A program made the position numbers and the translations under genes. A model generated the notes under the pieces. The model ran no database searches. It was not told the origin of the DNA and saw only the letters and a program-made list of their open reading frames with translations. Source: CAWHMS01 sp963830495 (GTDB lineage Bacteria; Actinomycetota; Actinomycetes; Propionibacteriales; Nocardioidaceae). Taken from it: 64,000 nt of DNA. This document shows, in pieces, positions 1 through 8,054 of the stretch (position 1 is the first letter of the stretch; each line of letters begins with the position of its first letter). The stretch covers positions 1-64,000 of the forward strand of contig CAWHMS010000004.1 in NCBI GenBank assembly GCA_963830495.1, given 5' to 3'.

Positions 1-14
1 TCCGCTCATCGGCA
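1..14. repeat. Left half of recurrent palindromic core
   Basis: TCCGCTCATCGGCA, the left arm plus spacer of the core that recurs through positions 1-24967. It lies just beyond the 3' end of the decayed recombinase gene; a right half site (1037-1051) lies on the other side of that gene. Confidence 0.55.
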
Positions 15-31
15 AGGTCGCTCGCGTGCGA

Positions 32-961
32 TCAGGTGCCGGATGCCATGTAGGCGGCGAGGATGTAGTTGGGGTGGCGGTCGAGGTTCTTGCGGGCACG
101 GTCGTAGCGCATGGTGGTGCGCGGGTCGGCGTGGCGGGCGGCGATCTGCACGTCGCGCAGGTCGACACCGGCGTCGAGCATGGTGGTGACGAAGGTGTGC
201 CGGAGCATGTGCGGGTGCATCCGCGGCAGATGGTGACCCCGGCGTGTTCGGCGAGCCGGCGGAGTCGGCGGGTGGCGCAGTGCCGGTCCATCCGGGTGCC
301 GCGGGAGGTGAGCAGGATCGGCCCGGCTGTCCGGTCGCCGATGGCCCGGTCGATGCCGCGGCCAACGGCGGGTGGCAACGGGACCAGGACGATCTTGTCG
401 CCCTTGCCGTGCACCCGCAGCACCCGGTGGCCGTGCTCCTCGCCGAGGTCGTCGATGTTGGCGCCGGTGGCCTCGAAGATCCGCAATCCGAGCAGGCCGA
501 GCATCGCGACCAGGGCGAAGTCGAAACCGGTTCGGTGATTGCCGGGCGGCGGTCGAGCATGCGCCTCGAACTGCAGGTGCGTCAGCCCAAGGGTCGGGGA
601 CTCGGCCGGCACGTTCGGGCCGGCGCACGTACTCGGCCGGTGAGTGGTCGAGGAGGCCGTCGATGACGCAGGTGCGGTAGAAGCCGGCGACGCACCGACA
701 TCCGTCGGGACACCGTCGAGGGCTTGTATCGGCGGACTTCCTGCAGCCATCGAAGGTACAGCTCGATGTGCGGCCGGGTCGCGGCCAGCGGGTCGAGGCC
801 GTGTGCTGGCACCAGTCGAGGTAGCCGCGCAGATCTGACTCGTTATGGATGCGGGACTGGCCCTTGAACCGGGCCAGATAGGCGGCCACCGCCATGCGCA
901 ACGTGTCGGGAATGGGAACGACAACCCCGGCCACGGCCGGGCTCAACTCGATGATCTCCAT
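32..961 (-). pseudogene. Decayed tyrosine recombinase/integrase (multiple frameshifts)
   Basis: Remnant of a tyrosine-type site-specific recombinase, the family that cuts and rejoins short inverted-arm sites through a catalytic tyrosine. The N-terminal SAM-like part begins at an ATG at 961 (MEIIELS...). The pieces DPLAATRPHIELYLRWLQE, AGFYRTCVIDGLLDHSPAEY, FDFALVAMLGLLGLRIFEA and HPHMLRHTFVTTMLDAG follow in order but in different frames, so at least four frameshifts separate them (near 805, 690, 550 and 225). The catalytic-domain signature HxLRHTF, the later H of AARHADPRTT and the tyrosine of TTMRYDRA are visible in the last piece. The stop is at 32-34. The gene is therefore inactive as written. 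It lies between two half copies of the palindromic core, which suggests it once served the surrounding cassette-like region. Family assignment is firm; function here is lost. Confidence 0.85.
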
Positions 962-1036
962 CCGCCCAGTCCCCGCCTGGTGCAGGCCGCGGTCAAGGAA
1001 CCCATCAACCGCGGCATGTGCGGGCTCCGCCCGCAG

Positions 1037-1051
1037 CGCGGCATGAGCGGA
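1037..1051. repeat. Right half of recurrent palindromic core
   Basis: CGCGGCATGAGCGGA. It separates the recombinase remnant from the SnoaL-like gene. Confidence 0.55.
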
Positions 1052-1062
1052 TGAACGGGCTC

Positions 1063-1476
1063 TTAGAAAGCAGGGCTCCCGCGCTCGTTGCGGTAGGCCC
1101 GGATGCCGGTGATGACGCCATCGACCACCGAAAATATGTGGCAGACCATGCTGACGTGCGTGCGGTCGCCCGCGACGAGAGTGGACAGCTGTTCGACGAG
1201 TACGTCGTCGCCAGCCTGCTGCACGTTGACGTTCTCCGTGGTGAGCGACGTGGCCTTGTTGATCGGCGCCTGCAACCTCTTGATCACGGCGTCCGCCCCT
1301 TGCTGCATCACTAGCCAGGGCTCGTCCGTCCACGGGCTCGCCACCTTCGTGACCACGTCGGCTGCCAGAAACCCACGTAGGGCCTCGAAGTCGTCAACGT
1401 CCCCAGACGCCCGTGCCCGCTGGACCGCCTCGATATAGCTCCGTACAAGCCTGATCGATGGACTGTCGTCAGCCAT
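1063..1476 (-). CDS. SnoaL-like/NTF2-fold protein
   Basis: A 137-residue protein of the SnoaL/NTF2-like alpha+beta barrel fold, a class that includes small isomerases, hydrolases and many proteins of unknown role. The family signature is seen in an N-terminal helical stretch (RLVRSYIEAVQRARASGDVD), a middle part with FLAADVVTKVASPW, and strand-like C-terminal segments ending in GVITGIRAYRNERG. I chose the ATG at 1476 because GGAGGAGG lies about 7 bases upstream; the frame stays open further upstream but has no such signal. It stands alone between core half sites at 1037 and 1560. No substrate can be inferred. Fold assignment is moderately sure. Confidence 0.8.
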   Translation of the reverse strand: MADDSPSIRLVRSYIEAVQRARASGDVDDFEALRGFLAADVVTKVASPWTDEPWLVMQQGADAVIKRLQAPINKATSLTTENVNVQQAGDDVLVEQLSTLVAGDRTHVSMVCHIFSVVDGVITGIRAYRNERGSPAF

Positions 1477-1559
1477 TTCAACCTCCTCCGGTCGGAGACG
1501 ATGGCACGCGTGGCGCGGGCGCTGCAAGGGTCCCGCAGCACACATGGCACGCTGAAGCC

Positions 1560-1589
1560 TCCGCTCATCGGCACGACCGTGCCTCAGCG
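1560..1589. repeat. Left half core extended into a hairpin
   Basis: TCCGCTCATCGGCA is followed by an imperfect hairpin: CGCT pairs with AGCG and CGGCACG pairs with CGTGCC. It sits between the SnoaL-like gene (-) and the DinB-like gene (+). Confidence 0.5.
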
Positions 1590-1644
1590 TGGCTATGAGC
1601 ATGCATCGACGCCCGCCACCTCACCTGGGACCTAGTCTGCCCTC

Positions 1645-2142
1645 ATGACGTATGGGCTGCGTGACCTGGATGGCGTGCGGATTGAGCTGTGCGACGAGTG
1701 CGGTTTCGACGAACGCGAACCCCGTGATCTGGCAACGGCATTCGTTGACGTATACGCGTCACTCGAACGGCTCCAAGGTCATCCCGAAGCGGGCCGGAGG
1801 CCCAAGCCGGACACGTGGTCGGGCGCAGAGTACGCGGAGCACTGCGTCGATGGCACAGATCAGACCCTGGCTATCTGCCGCCGCGCTGTTGCGCTACCGG
1901 AGTCCACATCCGTGGTGTCGCTCTCCGAAGCGGCTGCCGTTACCGCCGAGCTGATCGGTGAGCTGACGGATCCCCAATGGGACGCGGTGACAGACGGCTG
2001 GTCATTCGACGTGCCAGTCCGAGGCGCCATGGTTCACCTGCTGCACGACCTCGAGCACCACCTGTTGGACGTCCGTCGTGGCTACGCCAAGCTCGGGCTC
2101 GCGGACGGCATAGAAGTTGCCACCAGTCGCCCTGAAAGTTAG
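1645..2142 (+). CDS. DinB/maleylpyruvate-isomerase-like protein
   Basis: A 165-residue protein resembling the DinB-like four-helix superfamily, whose actinobacterial members include mycothiol-dependent enzymes using a three-histidine metal site. Helical segments with TWSGAEYAEHCVDGTDQTLA and a C-terminal LLHDLEHHLLDVRRGY supply candidate metal-binding histidines. Length is normal for a single-domain DinB protein. The ATG at 1645 lacks a strong Shine-Dalgarno. It is a solitary gene between copies of the core at 1560 and 2182. The substrate is unknown; it could be a thiol transferase or an uncharacterised member. Confidence 0.7.
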   Translation: MTYGLRDLDGVRIELCDECGFDEREPRDLATAFVDVYASLERLQGHPEAGRRPKPDTWSGAEYAEHCVDGTDQTLAICRRAVALPESTSVVSLSEAAAVTAELIGELTDPQWDAVTDGWSFDVPVRGAMVHLLHDLEHHLLDVRRGYAKLGLADGIEVATSRPES

Positions 2143-2181
2143 CCAAACCATGTAGGGAAGCAACGCGTGCGGGCGGCGCCC

Positions 2182-2200
2182 CCTCATCGGCATGACCGCG
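2182..2200. repeat. Variant palindromic core
   Basis: CCTCATCGGCATGACCGCG, a diverged full core between the DinB-like and SRPBCC genes. Confidence 0.4.
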
Positions 2201-2307
2201 CACCATCAGCGGCAATTGAGGGCGGATGCCCTCGATGCGAGGTCCACGCCGGCTATCTGGGTTCCGGGCGACCAAGCCGGAGGGCGACGCTCTTGTAGGC
2301 TCGATGG

Positions 2308-2760
2308 ATGTCGCTCACTCTGCGCGCCACGGTTGACACGTCGGTCTCGCCGAGTGAGGTGATCGCCGGCGTCACGGACTTCTCGCCGCGACGTGCAGAG
2401 ATCTGGCCGAACGTAAGAGCGGGACACTTTGAGGTCCACGATCAAGGCGAAACGTGGGCCGAGGCGACGGAGGAGCTGTGGCCGACCGGCATCTATGAGC
2501 GTTGTCGGTATGACTGGTCCGATCCGGGCCATGTGATGGCGACGATCCTGGACTCCAACGCACTCAGGCCCGGGAGCACGTGGAACCTCACGGCTACCGG
2601 AACGGAGGGCGGCACTCATGTTGAGGCGGTGTTCGTCCGGGACTACAAGGCTGGATTCAGAGGCGTCTTCGCACATGTGGTCAATCGGCTGGCCGGTAAC
2701 CGGCTTGCGGCTTCAGATCTCCGTCGCGCCTTGGCTTCGATCGAGAGGCTTCCGAGATGA
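2308..2760 (+). CDS. SRPBCC-family protein (polyketide cyclase-like)
   Basis: A 150-residue protein that reads as a START/SRPBCC (Bet v1-like) domain, a helix-grip fold that binds hydrophobic ligands. It opens with SLTLRATVDTSVSPSEVIAG, has the central TGIYERCRYDWSDPG and strand-like VEAVFVRDYKAGF, and ends with a long C-terminal helix (LAASDLRRALASIERL) that is characteristic of the fold. The ATG at 2308 is the likely start. The next feature downstream, 39 bases after the stop, is a right-half core that opens a long repeat. Ligand and role cannot be told. Confidence 0.7.
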   Translation: MSLTLRATVDTSVSPSEVIAGVTDFSPRRAEIWPNVRAGHFEVHDQGETWAEATEELWPTGIYERCRYDWSDPGHVMATILDSNALRPGSTWNLTATGTEGGTHVEAVFVRDYKAGFRGVFAHVVNRLAGNRLAASDLRRALASIERLPR

Positions 2761-2798
2761 GGTGTGGAAACTGTTCGCCGACCTTTTCGTGCGCCCTG

Positions 2799-2815
2799 TC
2801 ATCGGCATGAGCGGA
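2799..2815. repeat. Palindromic core, right half with spacer
   Basis: TCATCGGCATGAGCGGA, the first bases of the long composite repeat that follows. Confidence 0.55.
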
Positions 2816-3115
2816 CGAATCCAGCCGTTCAGGCGGGCCTGAAACGGTCGCGATCGGCGCGCCCGCCCCCGCTGGCGGTCTTAGTGGTCGCGGTAGCGCA
2901 GCACGCGGCGGGAGAACATCTCGCGACTTCGCCCTTTGGGCTGTACGTACGGCCGATGTCGCATCACGGCAGCCTCGGCAAAGGGAACGCCGGGGCTAGC
3001 ATCGACCGGCGCGGTTCCCGCGTCTCGGGGTCGAGGGGTTCGCGCCGGCCGACTTCCGAGACGCGGTGTTGCCTACCCAAGGCAGTCTCGGATGCACCGG
3101 AGTTGCACTCGCGGG

Positions 3116-3298
3116 TCAGTCGGTTGTCTTCAACCGTTCCTGGCCGACCCATCCCAGGTGCCGTGCACCGACGTCGATCGTGTAGCGGACGTACCCTTCC
3201 CAGCGGCCGTCACGGCGTCGCCACGCCTCGAGCTGGCCTGGGTGCCAGGCGTCGTCGCGGCGCACGTCGACGGGCAGTGGCGGGGTGACCAGGCGCAT
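3116..3298 (-). CDS. Small conserved protein of the 'HLGWV' type, repeat-borne
   Basis: A 60-residue frame with VDVRRDDAWHPGQLEAWRRR, GRWEGYVRYTIDVGARHLGW and a charged tail. I know this kind of short protein from many actinobacterial genomes, where it has no assigned function. Two further copies occur, at 8462-8665 and 19940-20204, both frameshifted. Conservation of the protein frame across copies shows that this strand was coding. The ATG at 3298 is the nearest start. In the third copy the frame follows a segment starting MTETTN; here that segment begins about 380 bases upstream (near 3741), separated by hairpins, so this copy may itself be an inactive fragment. Confidence 0.45.
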   Translation of the reverse strand: MRLVTPPLPVDVRRDDAWHPGQLEAWRRRDGRWEGYVRYTIDVGARHLGWVGQERLKTTD

Positions 3299-3777
3299 CA
3301 GGCCAAGGGTAGAAGCGTGCCGGGCCGCCGTCGCTTCGCACCAAGGACGGTGACCCGGCACGGCCGCAAACGTACACGACCGTCACGAGACTGGACCTGG
3401 CCGGTGCGGTCGCGGACTCGGGGAGAGTGGATGCTTCCGCGCCGGCCAGACCCCCGTGTGTAGGCCCGGCCGGTGCCGCCGCACCTGTCCATGCGGCACC
3501 GGCCGGGCCTGTCCCTTGGCGGCGGCGAGTCGCTGAAGCTGAACGCTTCGGCGACTCGCGGGCCTAGGGCGAACAGTGCCCCTAATGCGCGACGGCGAAA
3601 CACGGCCCCGATTCGAGACCTCTCGGGAGTCCTCGGGTTTCAGGGTGGGGTCGGTCAGCGGCCGTGCACCGCTGGACGGCTGCTCGCCGTCTGCGCTGTC
3701 GGGTTGAGGTGTAGGGGTCGACGTTCGTGGTCTCGGTCATGTCCCTCAACGTCATGCGTCGCTTGCCGGTGCCCGCG

Positions 3778-3793
3778 TCGCGGCATGAGCGGA
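3778..3793. repeat. Right half of recurrent palindromic core
   Basis: TCGCGGCATGAGCGGA. It closes composite repeat copy 1, 24 bases before the stop codon of the dienelactone hydrolase remnant. Confidence 0.55.
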
Positions 3794-3816
3794 TGTCCGC
3801 GATCACCGCGTTTCCT

Positions 3817-4538
3817 TCAGTAGCGGTTGAAGAATTCGATGATTCGTCGTCTGGCATCGTGGGTGGCGACCTCGTCGTACTCGGTTCCCGAAATTCGGGC
3901 CAGGAACGTCAGCAGCAAGGTCTGGTCCCTTGGGTCATGGTCGTTCATGAAGCCGTGGCCGACGCCGGGATAGATCTTGACGTCATGGGGGACCTTGAAC
4001 TCGGTCAGCAAATGGCCTAGACGCTTGCCAGCGCGGCCGCCTAGTGGTGAGTGGTCCGAGCCACCGAAACTCCCCACGATCGGGCACGCCTCCGACAGCC
4101 ATTCGTCAGCGTCGGATGGACAGCCGCCGTAATTCACGCTGGCGCTGGCGAAACCACGGTTCGCGGCCAACGCCACCGCGTACCCTCCGCCCATGCAGAA
4201 CCCGATAACCCCGATGCTTCCCGTGCACTCACCGTGGTCTCGCAGCCATCCGCGGGCCGCTTCGATGTCATCGAAGGACCGGCCGCGGCGTTGGCCTAGA
4301 TCCCGCATGATAGTGCGAAGACAGCCCAGACGGCTGCCCAGTAGTACAGGTCGGGGGCGGCGGCGAGAAAGCCTTCGCTCGCCAACCAATCGGCCTGGGC
4401 GCGGAGGTCGTGGCTCATTCCGGTGAAGTCGTGAATGACGACCACCCCGGGCCAGGGCGGTGGCACGTCGGGAAACGAACAGTAAACCGGCATCCTTCCC
4501 CGCCCGGTCTCGATCTCCAGATTCCCGGTTGACTCCAT
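3817..4538 (-). pseudogene. Dienelactone hydrolase-like protein with one frameshift
   Basis: An alpha/beta hydrolase of the dienelactone hydrolase family, which typically opens lactone rings in chlorocatechol breakdown, although many members have other substrates. The N-terminal half (MESTGNLEIETG... to AAPDLYYW) reads from an ATG at 4538. The rest, starting GSRLGCLRTIMRDLG, is in another frame; restoring one G near 4335 (TGGGC to TGGGGC) joins them. The nucleophile motif GFCMGGG (cysteine as in true dienelactone hydrolases) and the histidine in GVGHGFMND are intact, and the total length is normal at about 240 residues. The single-base lesion in a G run could be a sequencing error. It is a solitary gene between core half sites at 3778 and 4607. 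Confidence 0.8.
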
Positions 4539-4606
4539 GAACCATGTTGACCTATCTGGCAGCGCGTAGCCAGCAGCAGCGACCGCACATCGCATGACAG
4601 CGCGGA

Positions 4607-4621
4607 TCGCGGCATGAGCGG
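4607..4621. repeat. Right half of recurrent palindromic core
   Basis: TCGCGGCATGAGCGG. It lies between two minus-strand solitary genes. Confidence 0.55.
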
Positions 4622-4690
4622 TCACACTATGCCGTACTCAACGCGGCAGATCCGAACGCTCCCTGCGGCTGGTCATGGCTGGCTCGGCGG

Positions 4691-5146
4691 CTAGGCACCT
4701 CGGGTCTGAAGGACCGCTTCAAGCCTCTGGAAGCTGTCGGCCCAGCCGCTGCGGTGCAGTTCGAGCCGTTCCTTGGTCGCGAATTCACCCTGCGACAGCG
4801 ACACCATGGTTGAGTCACCCCGGGACTCCAACTTCAACACGACGACGGTCTTGCGGTCGTCAGGGGCAGGCTCGTCCCATCGGAACGTGAAGCTGAGTTT
4901 TCCGGGTGGCTGGACTTCGAGAAACTCACCAGACAGATGAAACACGTCGCCATCGGGTGGCTGCATTGTCAAGCGGTAGGTGCCACCCGCGCGTAGGTCA
5001 AGGTGAATCTCAGGTGTCGTGAAGCCGTGGGGTCCCCACCACTTCGCCAACTCGGGCGGCTCGGTCAGGATTGCAAAGATCCGTTCTGGCGGGGCTTCGA
5101 ACATGGCCGTCTGTTCCAGGACGAATCCCCCGGTCTTGTCGGTCAT
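4691..5146 (-). CDS. SRPBCC/AHSA1-like protein
   Basis: A 151-residue protein of the activator-of-Hsp90-ATPase (AHSA1)-like branch of the SRPBCC fold. The family marks are clear: FEAPPERIFAILTEPPELAKWW near the N terminus, LDLRAGGTYRLTM, the strand FHLSGEFLEVQPPGKLSFTF, and a C-terminal helix with HRSGWADSFQRLEAVL. The ATG at 5146 is preceded by GGAGG at about 12 bases; the longer frame upstream has no such signal. In actinobacteria such genes often pair with an ArsR-type repressor, but none is present. It is a stand-alone unit between core copies at 4607 and 5435. Confidence 0.85.
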   Translation of the reverse strand: MTDKTGGFVLEQTAMFEAPPERIFAILTEPPELAKWWGPHGFTTPEIHLDLRAGGTYRLTMQPPDGDVFHLSGEFLEVQPPGKLSFTFRWDEPAPDDRKTVVVLKLESRGDSTMVSLSQGEFATKERLELHRSGWADSFQRLEAVLQTRGA

Positions 5147-5434
5147 GACTCGACGCCTCCGCCAGACGTTGCGGTGCCCGGGGTCATTGCCGAGCCCCGC
5201 AACGAGAATAGTGGCGGAGAAGCTGCCGCGCCTCGCGGCGTGGTGACGGGGCCTGATCGTGCTCACCGATCAGCGGCTGTCCGGATGGCCGCGTGATGGA
5301 CGCGGGATCGAGTGTGCGACCGCGCCAGCAGGAATACGTTGCTCCCGAGGTCGAAAATGGCGCCGAATCAGGGGTGCCTTCCTGTTGGGGCGGTCGCTCT
5401 CGCGCGCAGCGGACCGCGGGCAGTGCGCACTCAA
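5147..5434. other. Non-coding stretch before short repeat
   Basis: I see no credible gene here. The frames on both strands are short, lack ribosome binding sites and have no recognisable product. Confidence 0.4.
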
Positions 5435-5449
5435 TTCGGCATGAGCGGA
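5435..5449. repeat. Right half of recurrent palindromic core
   Basis: TTCGGCATGAGCGGA. It opens the shorter repeat copy that runs to about 5735. Confidence 0.55.
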
Positions 5450-5735
5450 CGAATCCAGCCGTTCAGGCGGGCCGACAGTCTCGGCAAAGGGAAACGCCTG
5501 GCCGGTTCAGGAAGCGCTCGGCTCCGAGGTGGAATGAACCGGCCAGGCACCTCAGCAGTGCCCCTGTCGGGACCGGCCAAACCGGGGGCTAACGTCGGCC
5601 GGCGCGAGTTCCGCGTCTCGGGGGTAGCGGATTCGCGCCGGCCGACGCTGCGACGCGGGTGGGGTGGCCCCTGCGGCAGTCTCGGATGCAGCTGGGGTGC
5701 CCGCGTCAGCCGTCAGGGTAGAACCGGTGGCAACC
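5435..5735. repeat. Short hairpin repeat, copy 1
   Basis: After the core it carries GGCCGGTTC...GAACCGGCC, then CCGGCGCG...CGCGCCGG, and ends in a segment GTCAGGGTAGAACCGGT shared with 9258-9285 and 21585-21612. It lacks the first 140 bases of the long repeat seen at 8055. Its end overlaps the 3' end of the small pseudogene 5713-5949. Confidence 0.7.
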
Positions 5736-5949
5736 CCCTCCCCCCGTCCACGAGGTCCGCTGCCTCGTTGAGTGCTCGAGCTAGTGCTCGCGCCTCTGCT
5801 GGCGTGTACTCGATCGACGACTTCCCGGCCCCCTACGGGTCCCTCGGCTTCGTAGGCGTCACGGTCGCCACGTAGGGCCGACGGTCGCGCCGCTGCGCCA
5901 CGTAGACCTCGACGTGCTGCATCTCGTGGAGTTGCCCACTCATGCCCAT
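5713..5949 (-). pseudogene. Small 'SIEYTP' protein with in-frame amber stop
   Basis: Reads MGMSGQLHEMQHVEVYVAQR, then RPYVATVTPT, then an in-frame TAG, then KSSIEYTPAEARALARALNE and AADLVD. A paralogue at 12670-12900 on the plus strand has the same blocks (RPYVITVAPT, KTSIEYTPLQAREVAHRLLE) without the stop, so this copy is broken. It lies 13 bases after the stop of the gene at 5963-6259 and is probably its operon partner. Function is unknown; proteins of this size and pairing are typical accessory genes of actinobacterial mobile elements. Its ATG region (GGGCATGAGTGGG) resembles the core motif. Confidence 0.6.
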
Positions 5950-5962
5950 GGCAACGGTCGGG

Positions 5963-6259
5963 TTAGCGGCTCAGCTTGACGCGTTCGCCTTCCGAGCCGC
6001 ACCACTGGTCATCTGGGTGCCATTCGTTCGGGTGACCGTCGCCGATGCGGCACCAGGGCGCACAGTCGACGAGTGGGAGGTACTCGCTCTGCCCGCTAGC
6101 CTTCGCAGCCAGCGCCTCTGCCCAGCCGACGAGGTGCTCATCCTTGATCTCGTCCAGTCCCGGCGTCACGGTGAAGCCGAGCGCGTCTAGGGCGGCCTGC
6201 AACTCGCGCCGCGCCCAGGTCAACCGCTCTGGGTCGACGTGTGTGTCTAATACCGTCAT
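5963..6259 (-). CDS. Small Cys/His-containing protein, mobile-element type
   Basis: A 98-residue protein. The N-terminal half is helical (DPERLTWARRELQAALDALG). The C-terminal half carries CAPWCRIGDGHPNEWHPDDQ followed by WC, a C-x3-C...H...H...C pattern that may bind zinc and resembles the short CPPWC-type proteins (DUF6907-like) of actinobacterial integrative elements. The ATG at 6259 follows AGGAG at a 5-base spacing, so the start is good. It is followed directly by the 'SIEYTP' pseudogene. The role is unknown; the family link is tentative. Confidence 0.6.
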   Translation of the reverse strand: MTVLDTHVDPERLTWARRELQAALDALGFTVTPGLDEIKDEHLVGWAEALAAKASGQSEYLPLVDCAPWCRIGDGHPNEWHPDDQWCGSEGERVKLSR

Positions 6260-6816
6260 GGGGACTCCTGCCGTTGAAGCCCCGAACTCAGTCGGGATAT
6301 TTCCACCCACAGCGCTCTGACCTGGGACGTTGCTACCGCGTCGGCGCACAGCGTGGAGGCGTCCCTAGTGTGCGACTACCTCGACTGAGCCTCTCCGGGG
6401 AGCAGATGCGTTGTCCCTGGTCAGACCGGTATATAGGTGACTTTCCGGAGACACGCTAGCAGCGTGCAGTCATCCGATCATCCGCGAGGCCAGGCGGGTG
6501 ACTCAGCCGACCGCAGTCGAGCGCGTTCGCGCAGACACAGTTCGAACCACCGCCCCACGCCGGCTGACGGATGGTGAGGCCGTAGGCGTCAACGTCACGG
6601 GCCGGCTCCACAGTCGGAACCCGACTCGAAGGCCGCAGAGGGCGGGCACACCCCTTCACCGCCCGAAGACGCGGGCCTGCGTCGCGCCCTCGCCTCATCC
6701 TGTGTGGCCGCCGTCATGTCGGGCGACTGGCCGCGGTGGCGCGACGCACAGCCATACACACCCGAGCCGCGACAGCAGTCAGACGGATGACTCGCCCACG
6801 CTGAGGAGCCTCAACG
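6260..6816. other. Intergenic region without a recognisable gene
   Basis: About 550 bases holding the presumed promoter of the minus-strand pair at 5713-6259. No frame on either strand has both a ribosome binding site and a recognisable product. Confidence 0.4.
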
Positions 6817-7197
6817 ATGACCACTGAGCAACTCGTGGCCGACTGGCGGACAGAAATCGCCGCCGTCGCCGTGGCCACGCGGCGACTTGCCCTTCGGCGT
6901 TGGGGGCGCCGTGACAGCTGCGTAGCCACTGCCCGGATCGGCGTCGAGATGCTGACCCGCCGCGGGTATGCGGCCCGTCCCCAGGCGGTGGGTGTATGTG
7001 CCGACAACCGGCGGCGTTGGAGCGCGCCAGCGCGGGGGTGCCGCTCGAGCGGTGGGGTCGAGAGGCGCCGAGGCCAACTGCGTGTCGACGACCTGCCATC
7101 TTTGGTGATCGCTCTACCGAGCTTCCATGCCCACGCTCGGATCACTTCAAGGGAAACGTCAGGTTTCCGGAGGCTCGCCAGTTGCCTCGGGAGTTGA
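6817..7197 (+). pseudogene. Degenerate small mobile-element protein
   Basis: The frame starts well (TEQLVADWRTEIAAVAVATR, then DSCVATARIGVEMLTRRGYA and ARPQAVGV). This matches a type of actinobacterial protein of unknown function in which a conserved DSC...GIE segment is followed by an ARPQ strand. After about residue 60 the conserved-looking sequence jumps to another frame (ERASAGVPLERW, from 6996) and then back (VDDLPSLVIALPSF), so two frameshifts are likely. The end given is that of the first frame. No function is known. Confidence 0.45.
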
Positions 7198-7300
7198 CGG
7201 ATACAGGTGGGCCAGGTGAGAGATCCACTCGCGAAGCGGTAACTCACCCAGAGCCTGCCCGTTGAAACCACAGCGGGCGGGTTCGCCGCATGCCCGACCG

Positions 7301-7987
7301 CTACGGGAGAGAGCGCGTTCTGATCAGCTCTGCAGCGACCTCGTGGAGCTTCACGTTAGAGTCCTGGGAGATTCGCTTGAGAACCGCAAACGCGCGGACG
7401 GCGTCTATGCCGTAACGCTCCATCGCGATGCCGGTTGCCTGACCGATCAGGGACCGCGAGTCCAGTGCGATGTCCTTAGTCTCATCCTTCTGCGCAACGA
7501 TGACTGCGATGGCTGTGTGTGCTGCCAGTGAGATCCCGCTTTCGACGTCGGCATACACAAACGCGTTCGGCAGCGTCGAGTACAGGCACAGAGCGCCAAG
7601 CCGATTCTTCTCGGCGAACATCCGGAAGCAGAGCATGCTCTGGATTCCGGTTTCCTTCGAGGCACGCGGACCCCAGTCGCCCCACCGGGTCTCAGTCGCC
7701 AGGTCGGCGCAGGAGATGACCTCCTGGTCCCAGACATCGGACAGGAGCGGGCCCTCCCCGACCTCTTGTTGAATCCGGTCGATAACGGCGGCACGCTCGC
7801 TGGTGAAGGCAGGGCTCTCAACGATCCGTGCACGGTGTACAAGCGAGATTGACGCATCCTCGGCCCCGGGAACGACGTCGATCGCGAGCGACACGGCCAT
7901 GTCCATCGTCGCGATCGACCCTTGCTCTTCCTGAAGAGCGCGGGCCACGTCAGCCATCCGCCGAGACAGCGATTCCAGCTTGTCCAT
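7301..7987 (-). CDS. GAF-ANTAR putative transcription antiterminator
   Basis: A 228-residue regulator. An N-terminal GAF sensor domain (residues about 20-160) shows ATMDMAVSLAIDVVPGAEDA and GPLLSDVW, with GIQSMLCFRMFAEKNRLGAL in the ligand-binding core. A C-terminal ANTAR RNA-binding domain (about 165-225) shows DSRSLIGQATGIAMERYGID, AFAVLKRIS and NVKLHEVAAELI. ANTAR domains bind paired RNA hexaloops and prevent termination, so it probably controls a transcript elsewhere. It is complete, with an ATG at 7987. A core copy and long repeat lie just upstream of its start. A similar GAF-ANTAR gene lies at 52148-52960. Confidence 0.9.
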   Translation of the reverse strand: MDKLESLSRRMADVARALQEEQGSIATMDMAVSLAIDVVPGAEDASISLVHRARIVESPAFTSERAAVIDRIQQEVGEGPLLSDVWDQEVISCADLATETRWGDWGPRASKETGIQSMLCFRMFAEKNRLGALCLYSTLPNAFVYADVESGISLAAHTAIAVIVAQKDETKDIALDSRSLIGQATGIAMERYGIDAVRAFAVLKRISQDSNVKLHEVAAELIRTRSLP

Positions 7988-8054
7988 CCTGAGAACCTAC
8001 CTGCCCGGCCACGGAGCCGCCCAGCCCACGTCACCTCGCACAACAGACACACGC

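Larger units (their letters stand above)
2799..3793. repeat. Composite hairpin-rich repeat, copy 1 (about 1 kb)
   Basis: Bounded at both ends by the core in the same orientation. Positions 2799-3650 match 8055-9005 at high identity, except that about 110 bases present in the second copy (the CCGGTTTC...GAACCGG hairpin) are missing here. Strong inverted pairs are visible: CCGCGTCTCGG-type with CCGAGACGCGG (3018-3066), GCCGGTGCCGC with GCGGCACCGGC (3470-3506), and GCGAGTCGC with GCGACTCGC (3526-3558). The last 150 bases match the tail of the copy ending at 20257. Apart from a small minus-strand frame (3116-3298), nothing here looks like a gene. Confidence 0.8.

Noticed and set aside
2797..2820. 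Palindromic core as a simple transcription terminator
   Set aside because: No T-run follows, most copies are only half sites, and copies lie upstream as well as downstream of genes.
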